Shown here piece after piece: positions 1 through 6,561 of a stretch of 7,263 nucleotides of DNA. The DNA comes from Blautia sp. AF19-10LB (lineage in GTDB: Bacteria > Bacillota > Clostridia > Lachnospirales > Lachnospiraceae): positions 37,393-44,655 of the forward strand of contig NZ_QTWS01000029.1 of NCBI RefSeq assembly GCF_003461245.1, read 5' to 3'. The notes below the pieces were generated by a model, which made no database searches, was not told where the DNA came from, and was given only the letters and a program-made list of their open reading frames with translations. Positions within the stretch are counted from its first letter, which is position 1, and every line of letters starts with the position of its first letter. Made by a program: the position numbers and the translations under genes.

Positions 1-27
1 AGCAAGCAAGCAAGCAAGCAAGCAAGC
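1..27. repeat. AGCA tetranucleotide tandem repeat (six full units plus AGC), truncated by the window edge
   Basis: The window begins with uninterrupted AGCA units up to base 27, 28 bases before the start codon of the first kinase. The true copy number is unknown because the tract runs off the left edge. A four-base unit reads as the codons AGC AAG CAA GCA (Ser-Lys-Gln-Ala) in all three + frames. The frames then differ: frame 1 stays open into the kinase, frame 2 ends at TGA 56-58 overlapping the kinase ATG, and frame 3 ends at TAG 33-35. Such tracts are known to change length by slippage; that this one does is inference. An assembly-end artefact is also possible. Confidence 0.93.
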
Positions 28-38
28 GACTGTAGCCT

Positions 39-50
39 GGAGGGTGGGAG
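39..50 (+). promoter_or_regulatory. Ribosome binding site of the first hybrid kinase
   Basis: A purine-rich stretch, GGAGGGTGGGAG, lies just upstream of ATG 55 and supports that start. The GGAGG core ends 11 bases before the ATG and a second GGGAG ends 4 bases before it. No promoter is visible in the 54 bases available, so the gene is probably co-transcribed with, and perhaps translationally coupled to, a gene upstream of the window. Confidence 0.7.
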
Positions 51-54
51 AAAG

Positions 55-2928
55 ATGAAGAAGTGCAAATTAGTACAGAATATAAGAAATTTCAAATTTT
101 GTTATTTTATATTTTGCACAATGATATGTTTGGTTGTTTTTCCTGTTTCCACATCTGCCCAAGAAAATTCTGATCATGTTATCCGGGTAGGATCTTTTGA
201 GGAAACTTATAATGTAGTCAATGAAAAGGGAGAAAGAAGCGGCTATGGTTATGAGTATCTTCAAGATATTGCAGGTTATGCAGGATGGACATATAAATAC
301 ATAACAAGTGATTGGAAAAACTGCTTTACACAGTTGGAAAATGGAGAGATTGATATTCTTGGTGGTATTTCCTATACAGACGAACGTGCTGAAAATATGC
401 TTTTTTCCGATATGCCTATGGGGGAAGAGAAATATTACATCTATACGGATGCATCCAATATGGATCTTACAGCAGGAAATCTGGATTCTTTTGAGGAAAA
501 AAATATTGGTGTGTCTAAAGATAATATAGTGGAGGATGTTCTTAATGAATGGGAATCAAAATATGGTCTGCATACGAAGCATATCAATGTTTCTACAACC
601 ACAGAAATTATGGACAAACTGTCGAAACATGAAATTGACTGCTTCGTTTCGGTAGAAGAATCCCGTTGGGAAGAATCGGATATTTCACCGCTTACAAGTA
701 TTGGAGAGACAGAAATCTATTTCGCTATAAATCCAGAACGTCCGGATATCAAAGAAGCACTGGATAGTGCTATGCGCAGAATCAAGGATGACAACCCATT
801 TTACACAGATGATCTCTACAGGCGTTATCTTTCTGCACAGAGCAGCTCGTTTCTTTCAAAAGAAGAAAGTGAGTGGATCGGGCAGCATGGTGCAATCCGG
901 ATAGGGTATCTGAATCAGGATGGAGGTATCAGCAGTGTAGATCCATCAACAGGTAAACTGACAGGTGTTATTACAGATTATGTGGATCTTGCAGAAAATT
1001 GTCTGCAAGGTCAGACTCTGGAATTTGAATTAAATGGATATGAGACAAGAAGTGAACTGCTTCAGGCATTGCAGGATGGAAAAATAGACCTGATTTTTCA
1101 TGCAAACCAGAATCCATACTTTGCAGAAACAAATGGATTTGCTTTGTCGGATACGCTATTGACTCTCAATATGGCAGCAATTACGGCAAAGGATTCTTTT
1201 GATGAAAATAAAGAGAATATAGTTGCCGTTGAAAAAGATGATTTTGCATTGAAAGCATATCTTTCATACAATTATCCGCAATGGAAGGTTGTGGAATATG
1301 AAACATCAGATGCAGCACTAAAAGCAATGCAGAAAGGGGAGGCAGATTGTATTGTAAGCAATTCAGGTACTGTTTCAGACTATTTGAAAAATAATAAGCT
1401 TCATAGTGTTTTCCTGACAAAAGAAGCTGATGTTCCATTTGCTATTCAGCAGGAAGAACCGGTTCTTTTGTCCATTCTGAATAAAACACTGACATCTATG
1501 CCTACAACTCAATTTTCAGGTGCAGTAGTTTCGTATAATGCTTCCTCACGAAAAGTTACAGCGAAGGATTTTATTCAGGACAATTTACTGGCTGTCTCAC
1601 TCATAGTTGGAATCTCTATTTTTGTTGTCCTGTGTATAATTCTTGATTCTTTGAAAAAATCAAAACGTGCGGAAGAAAAATCCAAGAAGTCTGCTGAGCA
1701 GGCATTGAAGCTGAATCAGGAGCTTGAAGAAAAACAGCAGGAATTACAAAATGCACTTGTAGAAGCACAGAGTGCCAATAAGGCTAAGACTTCCTTTTTA
1801 AATAACATGTCTCATGATATCAGAACACCGATCAATGGTATTATTGGCATGCTTACGATTCTTGAGAAAAGCGGAAGTGATGCTGAGCGGGCAAAGGATT
1901 GCATGAATAAAATATATGAGTCATCGAAGCTGCTACTATCATTGATAAATGATGTTTTAGATATGGCAAAGTTAGAATCAGATACAGTGGTTTTTGGTGA
2001 TGAATCCATCAATCTGGATCAGGTATGTCAGGAAATCACGGAGTCACTATCTTTTCAGGCAGAAGAAAAAGGACTTCATGTTATAGGAGAACATGATGAT
2101 TACAGTGGTATATATGTTTGGAGCAATGCAGTTCATCTGAAAAAAATATTGATGAATCTGTTTACAAACGGCATGAAGTACAATAAGGTGAATGGTTCTA
2201 TTTACATGAGTATGAGAACGATTGAAAGATCAGAAGATCACATGACATGTGAATTTAAAATAAAAGATAATGGAACTGGAATGTCAGAAGAATTTATAAA
2301 AAATGAATTGTTTACTCCATTTGTACAGGCAGATAATTCCCCACGTTCTGATTATAATGGGACAGGTCTGGGAATGCCTATTGTGAAACAACTTGTAGAA
2401 AAGATGGGCGGAACCATAACAGTTGAAAGTAAGCTGGGTGAAGGAAGCTGTTTTACTGTAGTACTTCCATTTGAAATTGATACGAATGCACGACCGGAAG
2501 AAAAAGAAGATTTCAATGCAGATATATCAGGTGTCCGGATATTATTGGTTGAAGATAATGAGCTGAATGCGGAAATAGCAGAATTTATGCTGACGGAAAA
2601 TGGGGCTAAAGTAGAAACAGTGAAAAATGGTTTAGAGGCTGTTCAGCACTTTGAAGCCTGCGAATCAGGAACATACGATGTTATTTTAATGGATGTCATG
2701 ATGCCGGTGATGGATGGGCTTACTGCCACAAAAACAATAAGATCCCTGGAACGGCAGGATGCAAAAACAATCCCTATCATTGCTATGACTGCAAATGCAT
2801 TTAGGGAAGATGCAGAAAAGTGTATGGAAGCAGGAATGAACGCACATCTTGCAAAGCCGTTGGATGATGAAAAAATTAAGCAGACCATAAGCGAAGAGTT
2901 GAGAAGGTCAAATGCCTGTCATGAATGA
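55..2928 (+). CDS. Hybrid sensor histidine kinase with two periplasmic solute-binding-protein-type sensor domains
   Basis: Membrane sensor kinase that should autophosphorylate on His in response to a small extracellular ligand and pass the phosphate to its own receiver. Residues about 14-37 form a signal peptide or first membrane helix, with a possible cleavage after STSA. Two SBP_bac_3-like domains follow (about 42-260 and 277-495; the second starts at GAIRIGYL). A membrane helix spans about 511-532, then a charged coiled coil (about 535-575). The H-box SHDIRTP carries His587. The ATPase shows the N-box Asn705, DNGTGM from Asp738 and GTGLGM from Gly769. The receiver begins near VRILLVEDNELN and has phospho-acceptor Asp880 in LMDVMMPVMDG. 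The N-box has Met-Lys-Tyr in place of the commoner Ala/Val-Lys-Phe/Tyr. There is no HPt or DNA-binding domain. The last codons (NACHE) come from DNA that, one frame over, encodes a foreign receiver fragment, so the native C-terminus was probably replaced. The ligand cannot be read from sequence; amino acids are typical of the sensor family. Confidence 0.96.
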   Translation: MKKCKLVQNIRNFKFCYFIFCTMICLVVFPVSTSAQENSDHVIRVGSFEETYNVVNEKGERSGYGYEYLQDIAGYAGWTYKYITSDWKNCFTQLENGEIDILGGISYTDERAENMLFSDMPMGEEKYYIYTDASNMDLTAGNLDSFEEKNIGVSKDNIVEDVLNEWESKYGLHTKHINVSTTTEIMDKLSKHEIDCFVSVEESRWEESDISPLTSIGETEIYFAINPERPDIKEALDSAMRRIKDDNPFYTDDLYRRYLSAQSSSFLSKEESEWIGQHGAIRIGYLNQDGGISSVDPSTGKLTGVITDYVDLAENCLQGQTLEFELNGYETRSELLQALQDGKIDLIFHANQNPYFAETNGFALSDTLLTLNMAAITAKDSFDENKENIVAVEKDDFALKAYLSYNYPQWKVVEYETSDAALKAMQKGEADCIVSNSGTVSDYLKNNKLHSVFLTKEADVPFAIQQEEPVLLSILNKTLTSMPTTQFSGAVVSYNASSRKVTAKDFIQDNLLAVSLIVGISIFVVLCIILDSLKKSKRAEEKSKKSAEQALKLNQELEEKQQELQNALVEAQSANKAKTSFLNNMSHDIRTPINGIIGMLTILEKSGSDAERAKDCMNKIYESSKLLLSLINDVLDMAKLESDTVVFGDESINLDQVCQEITESLSFQAEEKGLHVIGEHDDYSGIYVWSNAVHLKKILMNLFTNGMKYNKVNGSIYMSMRTIERSEDHMTCEFKIKDNGTGMSEEFIKNELFTPFVQADNSPRSDYNGTGLGMPIVKQLVEKMGGTITVESKLGEGSCFTVVLPFEIDTNARPEEKEDFNADISGVRILLVEDNELNAEIAEFMLTENGAKVETVKNGLEAVQHFEACESGTYDVILMDVMMPVMDGLTATKTIRSLERQDAKTIPIIAMTANAFREDAEKCMEAGMNAHLAKPLDDEKIKQTISEELRRSNACHE

Positions 2929-2970
2929 TTATGAGACAGCCGCAGCAATCAGGAGCCTTCCAGATGCATG
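2909..2970 (+). pseudogene. Remnant of a receiver (REC) domain between the two kinases
   Basis: Read from 2909, this stretch encodes QMPVMNDYETAAAIRSLPDA. This matches the segment of response-regulator receivers that follows the phospho-acceptor Asp: the usual form is MDxQMPVMNGYE followed a few residues later by IR. Its frame differs from the end of the first kinase, which it overlaps by 20 bases, and it meets a TGA stop at 2900-2902 just upstream. There is no Asp-containing strand before it and no PIIAMTA/K-P motif after it, so only about 20 of some 120 residues survive. Similarity fades after about 2970, where the ribosome binding site of the second kinase begins. I infer that a third hybrid-kinase or response-regulator gene stood here, or that one flanking kinase recombined with it. 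The frame stays open to 3148, but the later residues look non-coding. Confidence 0.7.
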
Positions 2971-3008
2971 GGAAAAGCGGACAGGAAACATAGAGAGAGG
3001 ATTTTGTT

Positions 3009-5156
3009 ATGACAGAAATGAAATATATATTTCCGAAGCAACTGCAGTCTGTGGCTGCGTTGGCTTTTATAGCCGTGCTGATCGCTCTGCTTCTTATCCT
3101 GACTGTAATGGTACATATGAGGAACAGAAAACTGAAACGTATGCTTGAAGAACAGATGGCAGAACGACGGCTTTTGGACAAAATATGTTCAGACTTTACT
3201 GCTGTCTATTATGTCGAATTAAATATCGGTTTCTTTGAGATTCTGCATATAAACGACGGAACCAATGCAAAAAAAATGAATCTGAAACAGTGTGATAATT
3301 TCAATTATGCTGCTGACCAATATGCGGTCCAGTATCTGTATGGGAAAGAAAGACAGGAATTTAAGGAGTGGATTTCGACGGGGCATCTGAAGGAACAGCT
3401 TTCCAGGAAGGAGCGCATTACCTATCATTACAGAAGCAAACCGAATCCGAATCAGCATGAATTTTTTGAGGCACAGGCAGTCAAAATATACGAGGATGAG
3501 AAACATTTTTTCGCACTGGTGGGTTTTCGGCATATTGATGATATCATGGAAAAAGAAACTACGATCCAGAATCAATTAAAGCAGGCACTGGATGAGACAC
3601 GGCTGAGTAATGAAATAATTTCGGCAATTGCCAAGAGTTACTGTTCTATCTACAGGATTGATGTGCAGAAAGATTTTTTTGAAGAGGTATCAAATGACAG
3701 TGAAATACACAAACTGACAGGAAACAGAGGATGTGCAACGGAAAAACTGTATCAGCTTTGTGATACAATGGTTGCACCGGAATACCGTCCGCTGATACGT
3801 CCATTTCTGGATATTTCTACACTTTCAGAGAGATTGAAGACGGAAGAATGTATTTCTACAGAATACAGAATGTGCGATGGCAGCTGGCACAGGATGCTTT
3901 TTATTGTAAAAAAACGGGATGAGTCTGGAAATGTTACCCATGTTTTATGTACAGTCCGTAGTATCAGCGATTCCAAAAGACGTGAAGAGGATCTTAACTT
4001 TGCAGCGGAAGCAGCAAAGCGGGAAGCCGAAATGAAAACAAGGTTTCTGGCAACTATGAGTCATGATATCCGCACACCACTGAACGGTATTATCGGTATG
4101 GTAAATATGGGAAATCAGTACGCAGATGATCCACAGATGCAGCAGAAGATCAGAGAAAAGGCAATGGAAGCCCTGAAATATCTGGTGTCTCTGGTAAATG
4201 ATGTGCTGGATATGAATAAACTACAGAGCGGAGAGTTGAAGGACCAGCAGATTTTGTTTGATCTGACAATGGCACTGCGTGAACTGAACCAGATTTATGA
4301 TGAGCGGGCTGCAAAGAAAGGCATCCGGTATGAGGTTGACTGGAAAAATAGTACATACAGCCACAGCGCTCTGATTGGAAATCCGGTATATCTTGGCAGG
4401 ATCCTGTCGAATGTCATGGACAATGCCATAAAATTCAGTCAGGCGGGCAGTGTGATTACGGTCTGGGTTAAGGAAGAAACTCTGGATGATGGCAGAGCAT
4501 TTTTTACGTTCTACTGTAAAGACCAGGGTGTGGGTATGAGTGAAGATTTTATTGCACATGCTTTTGATATGTTCTCTCAGGAAAGCAAGACAAGCAGATC
4601 CAGGTATGAAGGCACCGGACTGGGGCTTGCAATTACGAAACAGCTTGTGGACAGGATGGATGGAAGTATTGAACTGAAGAGCGAAGTTGGTGTTGGTACT
4701 ACAGTTATTGTAAAAATACCGTTCAAAATTGACACACAGGATAAAAACAGTAATTTATCAGATAAGCCAGTAGGCCTTGATGATTATTCAGTGGAAGGCA
4801 TACGGGCATTGGTTGTGGAAGACAATGAGCTGAACATGGAGATTGCCAGATGTATACTGGAAGACAGCGGTATGGAAGTTACATGTGCAGTAGACGGGCA
4901 GGAAGCAGTTGAAATTTTTGAGAAATCTGCACCGGATTATTTCGGGGTAATTTATATGGATATTATGATGCCGAGGATGAATGGACTGGATGCGGCAAGG
5001 ACAATCAGGGAAATGAAAAGAAGGGATGCCAGGAGGGTTCCGATCATTGCAATGTCCGCCAATTCCTTTGCAGAAGACATTATCAACAGCCGGATGGCAG
5101 GAATGAATGTCCATCTTGCAAAACCGCTTGATGCGAAAAAAATGATTGTTGCTTAA
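3009..5156 (+). CDS. Hybrid sensor histidine kinase with PAS-like domains, no periplasmic sensor
   Basis: Second kinase of the operon, 80 bases after the first. ATG 3009 is preceded by GAGAGAGG (2993-3000) at 8 bases, better than the in-frame ATG at 3018. A single hydrophobic helix (about residues 12-35) is followed by the basic MRNRKLKR, so the bulk of the protein is cytoplasmic and almost nothing is exposed outside. Two PAS-like regions (about 48-175 and 198-330) precede a coiled linker. The H-box SHDIRTPLNG has His352. The ATPase shows the N-box NAIKF (Asn472), DQGVGM (Asp505) and GTGLGL (Gly535). The receiver begins near RALVVEDNELN with Asp651 in YMDIMMPRMNG and the late KP in HLAKPLD. 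The protein stops soon after, at KKMIVA, leaving the last receiver helix short; the frame continues past the TAA for 16 codons to TAG 5205-5207. Partner regulators are not in the window. A lost N-terminal sensor is possible given the REC scar just upstream. Confidence 0.95.
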   Translation: MTEMKYIFPKQLQSVAALAFIAVLIALLLILTVMVHMRNRKLKRMLEEQMAERRLLDKICSDFTAVYYVELNIGFFEILHINDGTNAKKMNLKQCDNFNYAADQYAVQYLYGKERQEFKEWISTGHLKEQLSRKERITYHYRSKPNPNQHEFFEAQAVKIYEDEKHFFALVGFRHIDDIMEKETTIQNQLKQALDETRLSNEIISAIAKSYCSIYRIDVQKDFFEEVSNDSEIHKLTGNRGCATEKLYQLCDTMVAPEYRPLIRPFLDISTLSERLKTEECISTEYRMCDGSWHRMLFIVKKRDESGNVTHVLCTVRSISDSKRREEDLNFAAEAAKREAEMKTRFLATMSHDIRTPLNGIIGMVNMGNQYADDPQMQQKIREKAMEALKYLVSLVNDVLDMNKLQSGELKDQQILFDLTMALRELNQIYDERAAKKGIRYEVDWKNSTYSHSALIGNPVYLGRILSNVMDNAIKFSQAGSVITVWVKEETLDDGRAFFTFYCKDQGVGMSEDFIAHAFDMFSQESKTSRSRYEGTGLGLAITKQLVDRMDGSIELKSEVGVGTTVIVKIPFKIDTQDKNSNLSDKPVGLDDYSVEGIRALVVEDNELNMEIARCILEDSGMEVTCAVDGQEAVEIFEKSAPDYFGVIYMDIMMPRMNGLDAARTIREMKRRDARRVPIIAMSANSFAEDIINSRMAGMNVHLAKPLDAKKMIVA

Positions 5157-5207
5157 AAAAAATGCATGGCAGATAATAGCAATGTAAAACTGCACGAAGA
5201 TTTGTAG
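5154..5207 (+). other. In-frame extension beyond the second kinase's stop codon
   Basis: After TAA 5154-5156 the same frame reads KKCMADNSNVKLHEDL and ends at TAG 5205-5207, nine bases before the left arm of the terminator. With Leu (TTA) in place of the TAA the tail would read MIVALKKCMADN, which looks like the last amphipathic helix of a receiver domain. A single T-to-A change would explain this. It could equally be a genuine shorter end, or a sequencing error next to the run of eight A residues. Confidence 0.5.
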
Positions 5208-5216
5208 GAATAGAAA

Positions 5217-5253
5217 ACAGAGCATATAGAGTTGTTATATGGTCTGTTTTTTT
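5217..5253 (+). terminator. Rho-independent terminator of the two-kinase operon
   Basis: Arms ACAGAGCATATA (5217-5228) and TATATGGTCTGT (5236-5247) pair over 12 positions with one mismatch around a 7-base loop. A run of seven T follows (5247-5253). It lies directly after the kinase reading frame and marks the end of the signalling operon. Confidence 0.78.
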
Positions 5254-5363
5254 ATTCCTTAGAAGAAGCAGGCTGTGAAAATCCTTATGTTTTTTGGGGA
5301 CTGGAATAATTATACGGTGATATGATTTTTTAAGCAAGTGCTAATAGAAGAAAAATCGCATCG

Positions 5364-5493
5364 ATTCAATAGAAATTCCCCTTTCGTAGTTAAGATTGAG
5401 TATATCTATCATAACACGAACGTACATTCGATTCAAGAAAATGCGGATATTTTTAAAGTGATTGTGTCAATTTACAATCAATTTCTATTCAAT
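5364..5493. repeat. Inverted repeat, 14-base arms
   Basis: ATTCAATAGAAATT at 5364-5377 is the reverse complement of AATTTCTATTCAAT at 5480-5493 at 13 of 14 positions, with 102 bases between. The spacing is long for a terminator. It could be the ends of a small miniature element, paired regulator sites, or chance in AT-rich DNA. No target-site duplication was recognised. Confidence 0.5.
5417..5430. promoter_or_regulatory. Possible LexA (SOS box)-like palindrome
   Basis: CGAACGTACATTCG has the CGAA/TTCG half-sites and 14-base length of the Gram-positive LexA box (CGAACRNRYGTTYC), with two departures from that consensus (A for G at position 10, G for C at position 14). No clear promoter overlaps it and the nearest downstream gene is 120 bases away, so a role is uncertain. 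Confidence 0.3.
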
Positions 5494-5553
5494 GTGGTTT
5501 TCCGGCAGGTTCTGTAAAATAAGCTCAGATCAAAACAATGACGGGAGGAGCTT

Positions 5554-5688
5554 ATGCAACAGAATATTGAATTTGAGCGGTGCATTGATTTTCTGGTACG
5601 GATGATTGATAAGTACGGCGAAGAAGTCCTTCGGGAGTTGGAGGAAGAAAAACAGAATAAGGAAGAAAAAGAAGCGGCAGTTTCCTGA
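5554..5688 (+). CDS. Small charged protein of unknown function (44 aa)
   Basis: ATG 5554 has a strong GGGAGGAG ribosome binding site (5543-5550). The product begins MQQNIEFERCIDFLVRMIDK. It has a mixed hydrophobic/charged N-terminal helix (about 5-30), then a highly acidic/basic tail of Glu and Lys (EEEKQNKEEKE) ending AAVS. No known domain, signal peptide or membrane segment is visible; a small helical cytosolic protein is likely. It stands alone on its strand, convergent with the acetyltransferase gene, and its last bases form the left arm of a terminator. Its place beside a serine recombinase suggests an accessory or mobile-element gene, but that is inference. The strong ribosome binding site, sensible codons and the terminator at its end make a real gene more likely than not. 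Confidence 0.65.
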   Translation: MQQNIEFERCIDFLVRMIDKYGEEVLRELEEEKQNKEEKEAAVS

Positions 5689-5721
5689 AATACAAAATGT
5701 AAATCAGACTGTCGCTTTTTT
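5674..5721 (+). terminator. Rho-independent terminator, probably bidirectional
   Basis: GCGGCAGTTT (5674-5683) pairs with AGACTGTCGC (5706-5715) over 10 positions including two G-T wobbles, with a 22-base loop, followed by six T (5716-5721). It overlaps the stop of the 44-aa ORF. On the minus strand the hairpin is followed by a T-rich stretch (complement of GAAGAAAAAGAA, about 5662-5673), so it may also stop the acetyltransferase transcript coming the other way. Confidence 0.72.
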
Positions 5722-5735
5722 CATGTATTTTTAAA

Positions 5736-6344
5736 TCAAATAAATTTTAAAAGCTGATGCAGAGTGTGTGACTCATTATTCTGGGAAGTGGTAATACGAG
5801 TATCAAATGGCTTGAAATGATTCTGTGTATAAAAGCTCAGAAGAAATTCATTATCTTCGCATTCAAGAAACTCCATAACGCCGCCTACGGAATATTTGAG
5901 ACTGGATATGGTTTCCAGTGCAAATCCCAGTAGAATATTTCCAGGGATTCGTTTATTCTTTGGAAGAGAATAGTTCTTTCCCAACTGGGCAATCAGGTAA
6001 GCTGCGGTAGTATAGGATTGTGTTTCTTCATCCAAAATACTGACACGGGACAGCTTTTTTGCCATTGTCTTGCTGATATTTGAAGCACGGACAGAGATTG
6101 GTTTTACTGTAAGTGAAAAATAACCAACCAGTGAAGCATCTTCAGCATCAAATACCAGATAAGTGATAGATTGATCTTTTTTGGTAAACTCAATCGCATT
6201 ATGTAATAAAAAGTATTCCACATCGGGATTTTTGGGACAAGAAAAATCGGAGAGTAAGTCGTAAAGACTTTCCTCTCCGATATATGTCGGTTCGTCTTTA
6301 TCCAAATATGCCCGAATATTAACGGTAAAATATTTATCAGACAT
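5736..6344 (-). CDS. GNAT-type N-acetyltransferase, probable toxin of a toxin-antitoxin pair
   Basis: A 202-aa soluble protein with the order of a GNAT fold: strands around TYLVFDAEDASLVGYFSL (about 61-78), AAYLIAQLGKNY (114-125), the acyl-CoA loop and helix KRIPGNILLGFALETI (131-146), strand GGVMEFLECED (154-164) and the closing FYTQNHFKPF (171-180). The usual R/Q-x-x-G-x-G/A loop is degenerate (Arg132-x-x-Gly135-x-Ile137). Tyr172 sits where GNAT toxins of the TacT/AtaT type carry their catalytic Tyr in an FYxxxGF motif. Those toxins acetylate aminoacyl-tRNA; that this one does is inference from layout. Its ATG overlaps the end of the upstream 61-aa gene by 8 bases, with GGAAG as ribosome binding site, so the two are translated together. 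At about 200 aa it is longer than most TacT-like toxins (about 160-175). A housekeeping or drug-modifying acetyltransferase cannot be excluded. Confidence 0.83.
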   Translation of the reverse strand: MSDKYFTVNIRAYLDKDEPTYIGEESLYDLLSDFSCPKNPDVEYFLLHNAIEFTKKDQSITYLVFDAEDASLVGYFSLTVKPISVRASNISKTMAKKLSRVSILDEETQSYTTAAYLIAQLGKNYSLPKNKRIPGNILLGFALETISSLKYSVGGVMEFLECEDNEFLLSFYTQNHFKPFDTRITTSQNNESHTLHQLLKFI

Positions 6345-6522
6345 GTTTTTTCTTCCTTTTTGACATTAAAGCTAAGATTTCCTGTGGGTTCGTTAACTGA
6401 CGTCCGGGAAGTGTCTGCTTTGGTGTGCGGTCACGGTCGGCTTCGTCAATTGCTGCGACAAAACGCTTTACGCTATTTGGATTGGATACGACAAAATTAT
6501 GAGTAATACTTGAAGTAGCCAT
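6337..6522 (-). CDS. Small basic-tailed protein, candidate antitoxin for the acetyltransferase
   Basis: A 61-aa protein starting MATSSITHNFVVSNPNSVKR and ending in a lysine-rich SKRKKKHV. The start at 6522 is chosen because AGGAGG (complement of 6530-6535) lies 7 bases upstream and a good promoter lies just beyond. The frame is open further upstream to 6681, but that would place the promoter inside the gene. Its stop overlaps the ATG of the acetyltransferase by 8 bases. Small size, first position, overlap and basic character fit an antitoxin that binds DNA or the toxin. It does not resemble the ribbon-helix-helix DUF1778 antitoxins of known GNAT toxins: a short beta-like start (SITHNFVVS), a helix (about 16-29), a Pro/Arg-rich linker and a second helix (about 45-55) are all that can be seen. 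The antitoxin role is inferred from context. Confidence 0.78.
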   Translation of the reverse strand: MATSSITHNFVVSNPNSVKRFVAAIDEADRDRTPKQTLPGRQLTNPQEILALMSKRKKKHV

Positions 6523-6561
6523 ACTAACACCTCCTCTTTTTTGGCTTTTTTGTGTATTTAT

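Larger units (their letters stand above)
5254..5553. other. Gene-poor, repeat-containing intergenic region
   Basis: No convincing intact gene is seen here on either strand. It holds an inverted repeat (5364-5377 with 5480-5493), a direct repeat TCGATTCAA (5361-5369 and 5428-5436), a palindrome resembling a Firmicutes LexA box (5417-5430), and a stop-free + frame without an ATG from 5326 to 5517. No strong promoter for the small ORF at 5554 stands out. A TTGTGT at 5462-5467 has only a weak TATTCA at 5486-5491 as partner. Confidence 0.6.

Noticed and set aside
1..27. CRISPR array or other spaced repeat
   Set aside because: The tract is a simple four-base tandem repeat without spacers, and no spaced repeat array or tRNA/rRNA gene was seen anywhere in the window.
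2912..3148. A 78-aa gene starting at ATG 2912
   Set aside because: Only the first 20 or so residues look like a protein (the receiver remnant); the rest reads through the ribosome binding site and start of the second kinase out of frame and looks random.
3219..3575. 118-aa minus-strand open frame opposite the second kinase
   Set aside because: It is antisense to the first PAS-like region, has no initiation signals and no recognisable domain.
4788..5225. 145-aa minus-strand open frame opposite the second kinase's receiver
   Set aside because: It lies antisense to a clearly conserved receiver domain and its translation is rich in Cys, His and Phe as expected of a shadow; no ribosome binding site or family is seen.
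5288..5326. A 12-aa ORF starting MFFGDWNN in the intergenic region
   Set aside because: It has no ribosome binding site and is too short to support.
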